From NCBI GenBank assembly GCA_003427395.1, contig BFEA01000468.1, positions 1,046,199 through 1,083,949 on the forward strand: a stretch of 37,751 nucleotides of DNA, read 5' to 3'. The notes under the pieces were generated by a model, which did no database searches, was not told the origin of the DNA, and saw only the letters and a program-made list of their open reading frames with translations. This DNA is from Chara braunii. Lineage: Eukaryota; Streptophyta; Charophyceae; Charales; Characeae. Within the stretch, counting starts at the first letter, position 1; each line of letters begins with the position of its first letter. The position numbers and the translations under genes were made by a program. Shown here piece after piece: positions 27,367 through 36,390 of this stretch.

Positions 27367-28250
27367 ACAACCTAACAACAAACAGCAAAACAACAGTACC
27401 ATCAGCTGTGTACACAACGATAGGAACGCAAAATAGGTCCACCTATGGGACTTGTAGTGAAACGTCTGTACCTAGAGCCTGAAGTACCTGGGCGACAAGG
27501 CTGGGGTCTGTGGGACTCAGCTTAGCCCTGGTACCTACAACCGCGGTTCAGTCAGGTCACCCCCAAGGCTGGAGGGTGGCAATCCTGAGTGGTAGACACT
27601 GAGGTAGGATTTCGGGAGTAGGAGTGTGCCGGGAGAAATTACGAAAGAGGTAGGTTGGGAGGGAGTCCCATAGGAGGATTATGGAGCCTCTACCACATGG
27701 CCGAGTGCCCAAGGTGACTCTCATATGTCTGTAATCCAGCCTCTACAACAACCTGGGCTTTTGAAGAAGGAAAAAAAAAGAAAAGAAAAAAAGAAAAGAA
27801 ATCTTTCTGCCCTTTTCTTATTCATCGACACCCTCCCCCTGAACATTCGTTAGTGAATGAAGCAGGCCTGTCCATATATTATCCACAACCACATGCAGGT
27901 CGGCTCTTCCTGCCAACAGCCACAATTACAGTAGACAATCTCTCTGTAACCTCATACCCTCCCCCCCTCCCCCCCTTCTTTCTGCAGCATACATCCCACT
28001 CTGCAAATCCTGAATTATGCCCAACTCTGATTAACATTCCAATTGATGACCACTTAAAGGTGCTCATATGCATTTGCGCATGAATTGGAATTTTAATCAG
28101 AGTTACATAATTAAGAATTTGGAAAAGTCCAATTCATGCTGTGTACGCATTCAACAACAAACAGTCCGGTCACTATTCAAAACCACTTAAAGGCGCTCAG
28201 ATGCATTTGCGAAGCGCATGGGAATGGAAATATAATATGTAAGCATCTGA
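27367..28250. other. No supported gene
   Basis: A diverged direct repeat CCACTTAAAGGYGCTCATATG plus CATTTGCG occurs at about 28051 and 28181. Otherwise nothing was recognised. Confidence 0.5.
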
Positions 28251-28309
28251 AGAGAAGCTGTCATCGACTCATCGACTCATTATTTTTCTTAGCCGATAAG
28301 CACAGAGTT

Positions 28310-28536
28310 GATCCATGCAATCAATCAAGCAAACAAGCAAGAAATGAAGCAATAAAAGCAATCAATCAAGAATCGAAAAAGCAATCAATGAAATCATCTA
28401 ATCATTAATGGAAAAATAACTTTGTCAAACAATCAATAGGTCGGTCAATCAAATGGTCAATCGATCAATCCATTAATCAATTAATCAAGCAAGCAAGCAT
28501 CGATTGAATCTATCCGAAGATGGATGTATATATAGG

Positions 28537-28574
<38 letters not shown>

Positions 28575-28582
28575 ATCGATCT

Positions 28583-28619
<37 letters not shown>

Positions 28620-28708
28620 CCAACCCATCAATCCACCAATCAACCAAACGATCGATCGATCCATCCATCCATCCATCCATCCATCCATCCATCAATCAAC
28701 CAATCAAT
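28310..28708 (+). repeat. (CAAT)n/(CCAT)n tetranucleotide array
   Basis: Degenerate CAAT-rich DNA from 28310 becomes a dense array at 28536-28708, with CAAT, CGAT and CCAT blocks. It reads as repeated Ser-Ile-Asn-Gln in every frame, which is not a gene. Confidence 0.93.
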
Positions 28709-29030
28709 TTTGCGCTCATAGGATCCGGCAGGGCGCTGATGAAATCAAGTTCGACACTAACTCGCATTCATCTTCTCTACCAGAACGGCTAAGGGCACCC
28801 CACTTACCTCGCACAGGCATTTAAGTTTATGATTCAACATCAAAAAAAAAACACGGCGCGTGACGTCGAATCCTTTCGGCGTGCGTATGTCCGAGGACAT
28901 TAAAGAAAAGGGAAACATTTAAACAAACGCATCCGAAGGTCAACAAGCAAACCGAAAAAAAAAAAGAAAAAAAGAAAAAAGAAAAAGGATGTTAAGGCTC
29001 GTTTTTTCACTCCTCTACGATACATCGAAT
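28709..29030. other. No gene seen; A-rich runs
   Basis: Only A-rich stretches near 28840 and 28955-28986. Confidence 0.5.
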
Positions 29031-29032
29031 AG

Positions 29033-29068
<36 letters not shown>

Positions 29069-29130
29069 CCAATCAATCAATCACTCAACCAGCCAATCAG
29101 TCAATCAACTAGCAAACCAATCAATCAATC
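29031..29130 (+). repeat. Second (CAAT)n array
   Basis: CAAT units, with CAAC and CACT variants towards the right end. Confidence 0.92.
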
Positions 29131-30000
29131 CACTTGAACCTGTTATGATCCGCCGCGGTACTGCAGATGCTATTGCCAAATTACCAAAAAACAAAAGACC
29201 CCCCAAAAAAGATTAATTCATATAGAGGCTAGCTTCAATAACCCTACTGTAGATATAACAGACTTAGTAGAAAAAAAAAAAAAAAAACAAAAAAAAACGG
29301 ACTTAGATACGAGGGCAAGTAATTTCATGCTCTTCTTCGGGGACCTGTGGATTTAAAGGAGAAAAAAAAAAGCACTGCTTATGCTGTTCAAATTGCTACT
29401 GAAAATACAATCAAAACAAAAATATAATACTCCTTTGACCATGAAACGATTTGGACATACGAAAATTCAATTGGACAATCATCAAACCGAATTGGTCAGT
29501 TCGATTTTCCTATTTAGTACATTATCGGAACCGATTTGGACAGCCGATATAGGTTCGGATACGTATTGAGCATTTTGGACATATCAGATTTAGGTTGGGA
29601 GAAACGATGAGCATTTTAGACATACTGGACATGGGTTGAGATAAATGATTACCAACCTTTTTTTTTTTTTTTTTTTTTGATGATTACCCTTTTGGACAAA
29701 ATGATTTAACAGTTTGGATTCGTTACGGAGTTTGGCAGATTGATTTAACAAATTAGTATAATTGCCAATACCACATTTAGTTCAACAATCAACCGATTTG
29801 AGATTCTGCGCACACCATCAGGACCAACAAAGATATCAATTTTAAAAATTAGTGGAATCGATTTTGCATGTTAGTCACATGCGTCTGAATCACGGGCCTG
29901 CTGCTCCCGTAAACTATCGACCGAGGTGGACGTGCGCAGCACACACGTGAGTGACGCACGATTTTCTGTGGGGGCCACCAATTCATGCGCTCGTCACTCT
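29131..30000. other. AT-rich stretch with two homopolymer insertions; no gene
   Basis: Poly(A) at 29271-29298 sits between GACTTAG (29261-29267 and 29300-29306). Poly(T) at about 29658-29678 sits between ATGATTACC (29645-29653 and 29680-29688). The motif GAGCATTTTRGACATA recurs near 29568 and 29607. Confidence 0.5.
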
Positions 30001-30117
30001 AAATCGTTCGGTCCTACGTACATCTGAGAGAGAGATAAATGTCTAGAAATTTGTAATTAGGGGATGAAAAACTCCGCACTAAAAAAAAAAAAAATAAAAA
30101 AAAAATCGTTCGGTCCT
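30001..30117 (+). mobile_element. Very short retroposon with 15-bp target duplication
   Basis: AAATCGTTCGGTCCT at 30001-30015 and 30103-30117 are identical. Between them is an insert of about 87 bp ending in an A-rich tail interrupted by one T. The insert body (ACGTACATCTGAGAG..CTCCGCACT) has no tRNA, U6 or coding signature that I recognise. Confidence 0.72.
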
Positions 30118-30181
30118 TTGACGAAAGGCACAGTGGGTCTGTCCAAGTTTCTTCTAGAATACCTCCTGTCCATATCGATTC

Positions 30182-30192
30182 ACAAGGTGTCC

Positions 30193-30227
<35 letters not shown>

Positions 30228-30236
30228 GGTGTCCGA
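30182..30236. mobile_element. Poly(T) insertion flanked by 13-bp direct repeats
   Basis: ACAAGGTGTCCGA at 30182-30194 and 30224-30236 with one C and a T run of about 28 between, equivalent to a poly(A) insertion on the minus strand. Confidence 0.72.
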
Positions 30237-31339
30237 TTCCAATTCTACGGTTCCAAAACACTTCTACAAAAAACTAATATAAAACGTTTGGACGACTACA
30301 CGCCCGATTCCAATCTACCGGTCGATCCAAGCAGCTTCCACCGAATTCAAAATCGGTTCGCCGTTTCTCTAACTTAGGCGCGTTCACCTAATTTGATAAA
30401 AAGAAAATCCAATACGGTATTGTTTTTGGCGAGAACCCGGTAGGGCCTGCCCATTTCGGTTCCCGAGATGTCCTCTCACCTGGTCAAAGGAGTAATACTA
30501 AAATTGTTTAAAAAAAAATGCAACAAAAAAATGGACAGATCAAATTACCAAACAAGAAAAAAAAAAAAAAAAAAAAAAAGCTGAAGTGATGATGAATGGA
30601 CCGAGGCCAGGAAGAGAAACTGCATTGTTTGGAAATAGTAGGGTAAATTAAAAAAAAAAAAAAAAAAAAGGAGTGCTATGCCGGACAACAATAATCCGCA
30701 TTATCACGATTCCTCAATGTAACGACTAAGTTCCAGGTCCAGAAAGTTCAGAAACTTCCCATGAAAGTTCCCCCCAACTTCACGGCAACTTCCAGCGACA
30801 GCACAGACAGAGCACACGTGGGGGTTACGTTCGTTTTCCTGAAAAAGAAAATCAGAGCCCGAAGCAACTCGAGAAAAAATCATCCTGTGAAAAAAAAAAA
30901 AAAAAAAAAAAAAATCGAAGAAAAACGAAGGGAGGGAAAAAATGGCAGTGCGCCATAGCTGACTCGGAATTCGAAATTTCCTCTCAACTTTCAGTTGCAG
31001 TGTCCAAAATTTCATGAAGTGAAATTTTCCCTTTTTTTTTTTTTTTTTAAACTCAGTTCCTGGGTGGGAACGCCATAGCTGAAACTATCTACTTCACTGT
31101 TGAATTTGACGATCGATTTTATTTTTTATTTTTTTTTCCAAAAATTTGACAAGTTCGTAACTTTCTTTTTTTTTTTTTTTTTTTTTTTTTACGTCTTCGA
31201 TTGCATGTCGGCGACCGACTTGCAATTCGAACTTTCCCCTGAATTTTCATCTGAATTTTCCATTGCATGGTGATTTTCTCAACTATGGCGCCAGCAGTCG
31301 TATTGCTCCAAGTCGTCTATCGTCTTCTATCCGATTCTT
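30237..31339. other. Gene-free stretch dense in homopolymers
   Basis: Poly(A) or poly(T) runs near 30558, 30650, 30891, 31033 and 31166. GGAATTCGAAATTTCC, CAATTCGAACTTTCC and related blocks recur (about 30965, 31222). No gene was seen. Confidence 0.5.
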
Positions 31340-31470
31340 ATCGTCTTCCCCCCCCCGAACACAACGCAACCCCCGAGCATAAATGCAGAGAAACAATCTT
31401 TCCGGTCCGATACAGGCATGAAGAGGGTGCGTTGCGTTCGTGTTTTTTTTTTTTTTTTTTTTGGGGGGGG
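31340..31470. mobile_element. 111-bp palindromic family copy broken by poly(T)
   Basis: CCCCCCGAACACAACGCAAC is mirrored by AGGGTGCGTTGCGTTCG, after which a T run of about 21 replaces the expected GGGGGAAGA terminus. A G run follows. Confidence 0.6.
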
Positions 31471-31483
31471 GGGGGGTTAAAGA

Positions 31484-31650
31484 CTACCGTCTTTCACCCG
31501 AATAGAACGCCCGGTCATTATCGCTGCATCTGGACTGGAAATTGCACCAATTTCAGCTACAAGGCCCGGTCATTATCGCTGCATCTGGACTGGAAATTGC
31601 ACCTGTTTCAGCTACAAGGCCCGGGCGTTCTAATCGGGTGAAGATGGTAG
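31484..31650. mobile_element. 111-bp palindromic family copy with internal 55-bp duplication
   Basis: It starts CTACCGTCTTTCACCCGAAT and ends ATTCTAATCGGGTG-type DNA closing AAGATGGTAG (GGGCGTTCTAATCGGGTGAA). The block CCCGGTCATTATCGCTGCAT..TTTCAGCTACAAGG occurs twice (31510 and 31565). The total of 167 bp equals 111 plus the extra unit. Confidence 0.8.
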
Positions 31651-32183
31651 CCGAGCCGTTGTTCAGAATGGTGCAAATTATTTTTCCGGTCTGATGTTTT
31701 AACAGTTTTATTATAATTTTATTATTATTGTTACAAGAACAAATAAGGGGATAAAAAAAATCAAAAACAGCGTTCGAAATTGCAAAGTAAAAATTGTCGA
31801 TCTGATTTTTTTATCATTTTTCATTGTTACAAGCAGAAGTAAGAGGAGGGGGGGAGGAAATAAAAAAACGCCTCAAAAAGGAAATTTCGTACAAGCATAC
31901 AAAAAATCCAAACAAAAAATCATTTTGAAGTTTTGACGCGTTTCTGCTTTTCGCTTTCCCCCCAAAAAATCATACCCACATAAGATCTCCAGTTCCGATC
32001 CATTTTCCCCTGGGGAATCAATTACCCTTCTTTTTTTCTCTTCTTTTATTTCCTTCTTTTTTTTCCTTCTTTTTTTTTATATTTCCTTTTTTTTTCCTTT
32101 TTTTTCTTTTTTTTCCCTTCCTTTTTTTCCTTCTTTTTTTTTCATAACGTTTCTCAATTAGACAATCCGGAAATAAATCCGAA
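31651..32183. other. Gene-free stretch; T/C-rich tract
   Basis: AT-rich DNA followed by a TTTTCC-type pyrimidine tract at about 32028-32144. Confidence 0.6.
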
Positions 32184-32297
32184 CCACTAGCAAAGAGGAT
32201 GGGATAAAGCGCCTGAATATGGACGGATTTCAAGCAAAGGTGCAGAAAAGCAGGTAGATCCCGATTTCCCGCACCTCTCCACAAACACGCCCTTATC
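32184..32297. mobile_element. Partial copy of the CNG-flanked foldback family
   Basis: CCACTAGCAAAGAGGATGGG and GCCTGAATATGGACGG form the left arm. The right arm keeps CACCTCTCCACAAACACGCC and then is replaced by CTC-repeat DNA. Confidence 0.7.
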
Positions 32298-32406
32298 ATG
32301 CTTCTCCTGCCCCCCCTCCTCTCCCTCCTCCTCTCCTCCCTCCTCCTCCTCCTCCTCTCCCTCCTCCTCCTCCTCCTCGCCTTCCTTTTCCTCCTCCTCC
32401 TCCTCC

Positions 32407-32443
<37 letters not shown>

Positions 32444-32640
32444 CCTCCTCCTTATTCTCCTTCTCCGGAGAAGGAGAGTAAGGAGGAGGTGGATGAGGAT
32501 GAGGATGAGGATGATGATGCTGCGGAGAAGGAGAGTAAGGAGGAGGTGGATGAGGATGAGGATGACGATGAGAACATCACCATCATCATCATCACCATCA
32601 TGATCGTCGTCGTCTTCATCCCCCTCCTCCTCACCATCAC
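32298..32640. repeat. CTC/ATC simple repeats with a large inverted repeat
   Basis: A CTC/TCC tract (32298-32406) runs into (ATC)n (32407-32442). A perfect dyad at about 32466/32467 (CTCCTTCTCC/GGAGAAGGAG) inverts most of the preceding block into GGAGGAGGTGGATGAGGATG. The block GGAGAAGGAGAGTAAGGAGG plus AGGTGGATGAGG then repeats directly at 32468 and 32523. All strands give Leu/Ile- or Asp/Glu-rich frames, which are artefacts of the repeat. Confidence 0.88.
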
Positions 32641-33154
32641 CCTCCTCGTGGTCTTTTTTTTTTTTTTTTTGTCATCGTCATCATCGTTTCTCGTTTTCTT
32701 AAGTCCAGATCATCTTTTCTCGAGAAAACAACGACGTTCTAATCGCCCCGACGACCCACTTCATGCTCTCCCTCATCAATCGGCGCGCAGCAAGCGAGAA
32801 GGCAGATACGACAATCTAGACAGATACGACAGACTGCAACCGTTCTTGCTTACCTGCGATTCCAGCGCGAAAATAGCAGCGCCGCGCGCCAAGCTTCAGC
32901 CCACCCTTCGATAACAGACACACACACACAACACCACAGCGCGCCAAGTCGACAAGCGAAAACGAAGAGCCTTGGCACTTTCGACTACAGCACAGCGAAC
33001 CGTGCCCCTGTTTGAATGATATATGCATGCAAAGTACCACCAACGATGATGTCCTTCCCTTTCAACGCATCCGCGTCGTGACAACTACGGGTAGTATCCA
33101 GCTCTATTCTAGTGTGAGGATTCTAGTGTGAGGATGCCCAAGCACAGGCCTCTT
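32641..33154. other. No gene seen
   Basis: Only a short CA run at 32917-32930 and a small tandem (GATTCTAGTGTGAG) near 33108-33133. Confidence 0.5.
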
Positions 33155-33220
33155 TTTTTTATATATGTATATATACATATACATATATATATACATATTA
33201 TATATTATCGATATATAGCC
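33155..33220. repeat. TA-rich microsatellite
   Basis: Interrupted TATA/CATATA repeats with local self-complementarity. Confidence 0.9.
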
Positions 33221-33311
33221 TCTTTTTTCCTTTTCGCTCTCTTTCCAGCTTTTTTTGCCCTTTCTGAGGGCCTCGCCACTCCACCGTCGGAACGAATAGA
33301 AGTACAAGCTG

Positions 33312-33475
33312 GGGCCAAGTCCCACTAGCAGCGTTGAGCTACCTCAACGCCTGAATCTGGACGTGTTTGTGGAGACGTGCAGTTCAGGAAACTCGACACC
33401 AATTCTGCACGTCTCCGCAAAAGCGTCCACATTCATGCGTTAAGGTAGCTCAACGCTGTTAGTGGGACTTGGCCC
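33312..33475. mobile_element. CNG-flanked foldback, copy D (best preserved)
   Basis: The ends GGGCCAAGTCCCACTAGCAG and CTGTTAGTGGGACTTGGCCC are near-perfect mirrors. The inner arms CGTTGAGCTACCTCAACGC, GAATCTGGACG and GGAGACGTGCAG also mirror (about 72 bp per arm). CTG at 33309-33311 and 33476-33478. The flanking DNA, rejoined through a single CTG, equals AAGTACAAGCTGGGCTGGG, which is present uninterrupted at 33575 and 33721. Confidence 0.9.
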
Positions 33476-33570
33476 CTGGGCTGGGTAGACCAAAACTTGT
33501 CGAAAATAGGCTCGGAGGTACTAGTGGTTGAAAAAAATAATAATAATAAATTAAAAAAAATAAAATAATA

Positions 33571-33862
33571 AAAAGAAGTACAAGCTGGGCTGGGTAATGT
33601 GGTGTTTTGGAGAGCCTGTTTTCGAGGTGATGAGGGACGCTGGGTGAAGGGGCCCGTATATTCCGGGTAGAAATTGTAAGGTCCTTTCTCTTTCTCTTTT
33701 TTTTTTTTTTTTTTTAAAAAGAAGTACAAGCTGGGCTGGGTAATGTGGTGTTTTGGAGAGCCTGTTTTCGAGGTGATGAGGGACGCTGGGTGAAGGGGCC
33801 CGTATATTCCGGGTAGAAATTGTAAGGTCCTTTCTCTTTCTCTTTTTTTTTTTTTTTTTTTT
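33571..33862. repeat. Near-identical 146-bp tandem duplication ending in poly(T)
   Basis: Units 33571-33716 and 33717-33862 start AAAAGAAGTACAAGC and end in CTTTCTCTTTCTC plus 19-20 T. I see no difference except T-run length, so the duplication is very recent or an assembly duplicate. Confidence 0.93.
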
Positions 33863-33949
33863 CTTTGTGAGGTCCTTTATACAGAGGTTTTCAAATTCTC
33901 CACAAAAAAAAAAAGTGCAAGTGCATCTACCAGCGGAGAATGGCAAGAT

Positions 33950-34000
33950 GCATGCGTTACTCTTTTTTTGTTTTTGTTTTTTTTGAGAGCATGCGTTACT
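33950..34000. mobile_element. T-rich insertion flanked by 12-bp direct repeats
   Basis: GCATGCGTTACT at 33950-33961 and 33989-34000 brackets a T-rich run with G interruptions and a short GAGA. Confidence 0.65.
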
Positions 34001-34186
34001 TTAGTCAAGTCGTGGAGCCTAATGCCAACATTCTGAACGTATCAGGACGTAAACATGTTCAGATTCATTCCTAATGTTGGAGTTGGTGAATGGTGCAGAA
34101 AGGCCCACGGAGGTGAGAACCTGCGGCCCATTGAGGACCTCCCAGTGGGCTGTGGAGAGTTCCAGGGGTGGTTGGTGTTCCCCCGG

Positions 34187-34281
34187 GACCAAGTCCCACC
34201 TATCCGAATTCTCAATTTCCGACCATAGATTAGGAAGATCAACGGCCAGGAATGAACGATCAGCGTAAGTGGGACTTGGCC
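34187..34281. mobile_element. Short relative of the CNG-flanked foldback family
   Basis: GGACCAAGTCCCAC at the left mirrors GTGGGACTTGGCCC-type DNA at the right; the interior is unrelated to the other copies. The flanks read CCG on both sides, again a CNG triplet. Confidence 0.6.
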
Positions 34282-34587
34282 CCCGTACTATGCATAAGAG
34301 TGGCGAGAGGGTGAGATAGATGAGGAAAATGTATACAAAGAAGACTGAGTGAAGAATATAAGATTAGTTAAAAAAAATAAAAATATAAAAAAACGTGCGG
34401 GTCAACAAGATGACGTCTGCCAGTTCAGACCTCCTCGATGTATTGGTTGGACACTTCGATGGCACGCAAACAGGCCACAACTTCGTGACGCCATTGGTTG
34501 GTGGGTGGGTGTTCCCAACACTTCAGAAACGAGAAGGAGGCTGAGGCTTTCTTGCCACAGTACTTGTTACCTAAAAATATTTCTCCA

Positions 34588-34640
34588 GGTTGAATTGTTT
34601 TTTTTTTTTTTTTTGGGGGGGGGACGCCGGGTTGAATTGT
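34588..34640. mobile_element. Poly(T)-G insertion flanked by 11-bp direct repeats
   Basis: GGTTGAATTGT at 34588-34598 and 34630-34640 brackets a T run followed by a G run and GACGCC. Confidence 0.6.
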
Positions 34641-34648
34641 GAGGTCCA

Positions 34649-35083
34649 ATGGATTTTGTAATAAAATTTAAAGCTCGTCCCAATGCAACTGTCCTACTCC
34701 ACCTCTTTCAGTTGGTACCTACTCGGTGGGTTCAGATCCAACAAACTGTCACACGCACGGGGTCCTACAGGTCATTTCAGCTTCAACTACTTCAAGAGAT
34801 TCTAAGCCACAGATATTCAGTTTTCAAGAACGGGCCTATTTTCCTAAAGATGCGATTCTCTATTTTCGGCAATCCACGGTTGGGAGTTTGCGGAACCAAG
34901 ATCAAGGAAAGAATAGAGGAACTCACCCTGCAGGAAAGGAGTCCCTTGGAGGACCGACCACCACTGGATCCGGGCGCTGCAAGAGTATATGTAACAGGCA
35001 TAGGACCGGTCGCAGCAGGTTGGTTCGTCTCGCGCGGAGCGACTTCGGGATTTCGTCCGCCGGCTGCCTCACCCATCGCGTAG
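34649..35083 (+). CDS. Doubtful 144-codon open frame
   Basis: The frame starts at ATG 34649 and is open for 144 codons (FKARPNATVLLHLFQLVPTR, FGNPRLGVCGTKIKERIEEL). A second plus-strand frame (34726-35220) overlaps it and is open for longer. Neither shows a family signature, and it is not clear which, if either, is real. It may be the leader or an upstream part of the decayed ORF at 35325. Confidence 0.22.
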   Translation: MDFVIKFKARPNATVLLHLFQLVPTRWVQIQQTVTRTGSYRSFQLQLLQEILSHRYSVFKNGPIFLKMRFSIFGNPRLGVCGTKIKERIEELTLQERSPLEDRPPLDPGAARVYVTGIGPVAAGWFVSRGATSGFRPPAASPIA

Positions 35084-35324
35084 GCGAACCTGCAGGCACA
35101 CCAGGAGCACCAGGTTTCGCTCAGAGGCCGAGTTGTTTTCCTCACACCACTCTGCCGCCCTTCCTACGCATTGCCCCGCCTCCGCCCGCCTACCTGTCTT
35201 CAGTCACTGTCTCCCCCTAGTCCACTTTTGTCAGTCGGTTCATTCGTCTGTCGGTTAGTCAAGTTATTCTGGAATTACCCTGCTCACTCAACCCGGTAAG
35301 TCCATATACCCTCCCCCTGCAGTC

Positions 35325-36356
35325 ATGAACCCCGCTTACCCCCCCCAAGGTCCAGTCATTTCCGCTGCCTCCAGTTCCCCCCCCAACCGCAGAGAACGTC
35401 CCAATTCAACTCCGCGCAATTCGCCCCCCTCATCTCCCCACCATTCCTCCCCCACCTCATCCTATCATTCACCACCGCGTGACGAATCCCCACTCTATGA
35501 CCCCTTCTTGAAACATCACTATCCCGCGCACCTCCTCCCTCATTCTCTCTCAACCATTGCACCGCACATCCTCTCTCCCCCCATCGCCACGGATCCTGCG
35601 CTGCAGCGCATCTTCGTCATAGACCCTCCGACGGCATCCATCCTTCCCCTTCATCTCTTCCTCCTACCTCGGATCCTTCCCTCATCATTGAGAAGGATTC
35701 AGAACATTACCACTCTGAGAACGTATGGTGAGCTGCTCAACGTGGAAGACGCCGTCGACTTCGTCTCCTCTGCGGCCACTTTCAGATTCCAGCATGATTA
35801 GAAGAACCTCTTAACAATAAAGAGGAAACGGGCTGCCGAGTTGCTCTCTCATTCGATCTTTTCACCAACCATCTTCAATCATCTCACTGTTGATTCGCGC
35901 CCTCTCTCTTCACTATCTTCAAGGGAACTCTTGCGAGCTCAACTGGACCTGGCCGACTTCCAAATCAGGAGCGCTCAAGACATCTCGGCCTTTTTCTTTT
36001 GTTTTGCTATGTGCATCGCAAAAATCGGCTCACCGTCGGCCGAATCTTGGGTTGGAGAAGGTTTTCTAACACTAGTGCAGAACCTTCATGGGCTGCCATC
36101 CTCACCATTCCTCGCCTTTTCTGTGTCATCCTTCTTCAAAGACTTTCTCTGCTACTTGGGCGACGACGCGGTACCAGATCTCAATCTCCATAATCTTTCA
36201 GAGTGGGGACCAGGTCCCTAGTTCCGCTACCTGAGGAAGCAAGCATGTGGCAAGCTTCCTAACTATGTGTTGCATCCGACCTTGCCGATTGAACCATCTC
36301 CGCCATTCATTCCCGACTATCCTAGGCTAATTGTCTTTTCCAGGAAGGGATATTAG
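35325..36356 (+). pseudogene. Unrecognised protein gene broken only by in-frame TAG codons
   Basis: From ATG 35325 (first ATG after an in-frame TAG near 35257) one reading frame runs 344 codons with TAG at 35799, 36219 and 36354 and no other stops. The protein-like character continues across the first two. Residues 1-60 are Pro/Ser-rich and probably disordered (SSSPPNRRERPNSTPRNSPP). The rest is mixed and helical (ALQRIFVIDPPTASILPLHL, SSRELLRAQLDLADFQIRSA, ESWVGEGFLTLVQNLHGLP), and after 36221 comes FRYLRKQACGKLPNYVLHP. I recognise no domain. A retroelement structural gene or a degraded cellular gene are both possible. The single-frame preservation argues that the breaks are recent. Confidence 0.55.
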
Positions 36357-36390
36357 AGGTGCTTTAGTTTTAGGCATAGGATAGTTAGTA

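Noticed and set aside
28504-28824. Open frames with repeated Ser-Ile-Asn-Gln
   Set aside because: A tetranucleotide (CAAT)n array stays open in all frames; there is no other coding evidence.
32298-32603. Open frames rich in Leu/Ile or Asp/Glu
   Set aside because: They are direct translations of CTC/ATC repeats and their inverted copy, with no unique sequence.
35294-35323. Mini-intron GTAAGT...CTGCAG just before ATG 35325
   Set aside because: About 30 nt is far below workable intron length; chance similarity is more likely.
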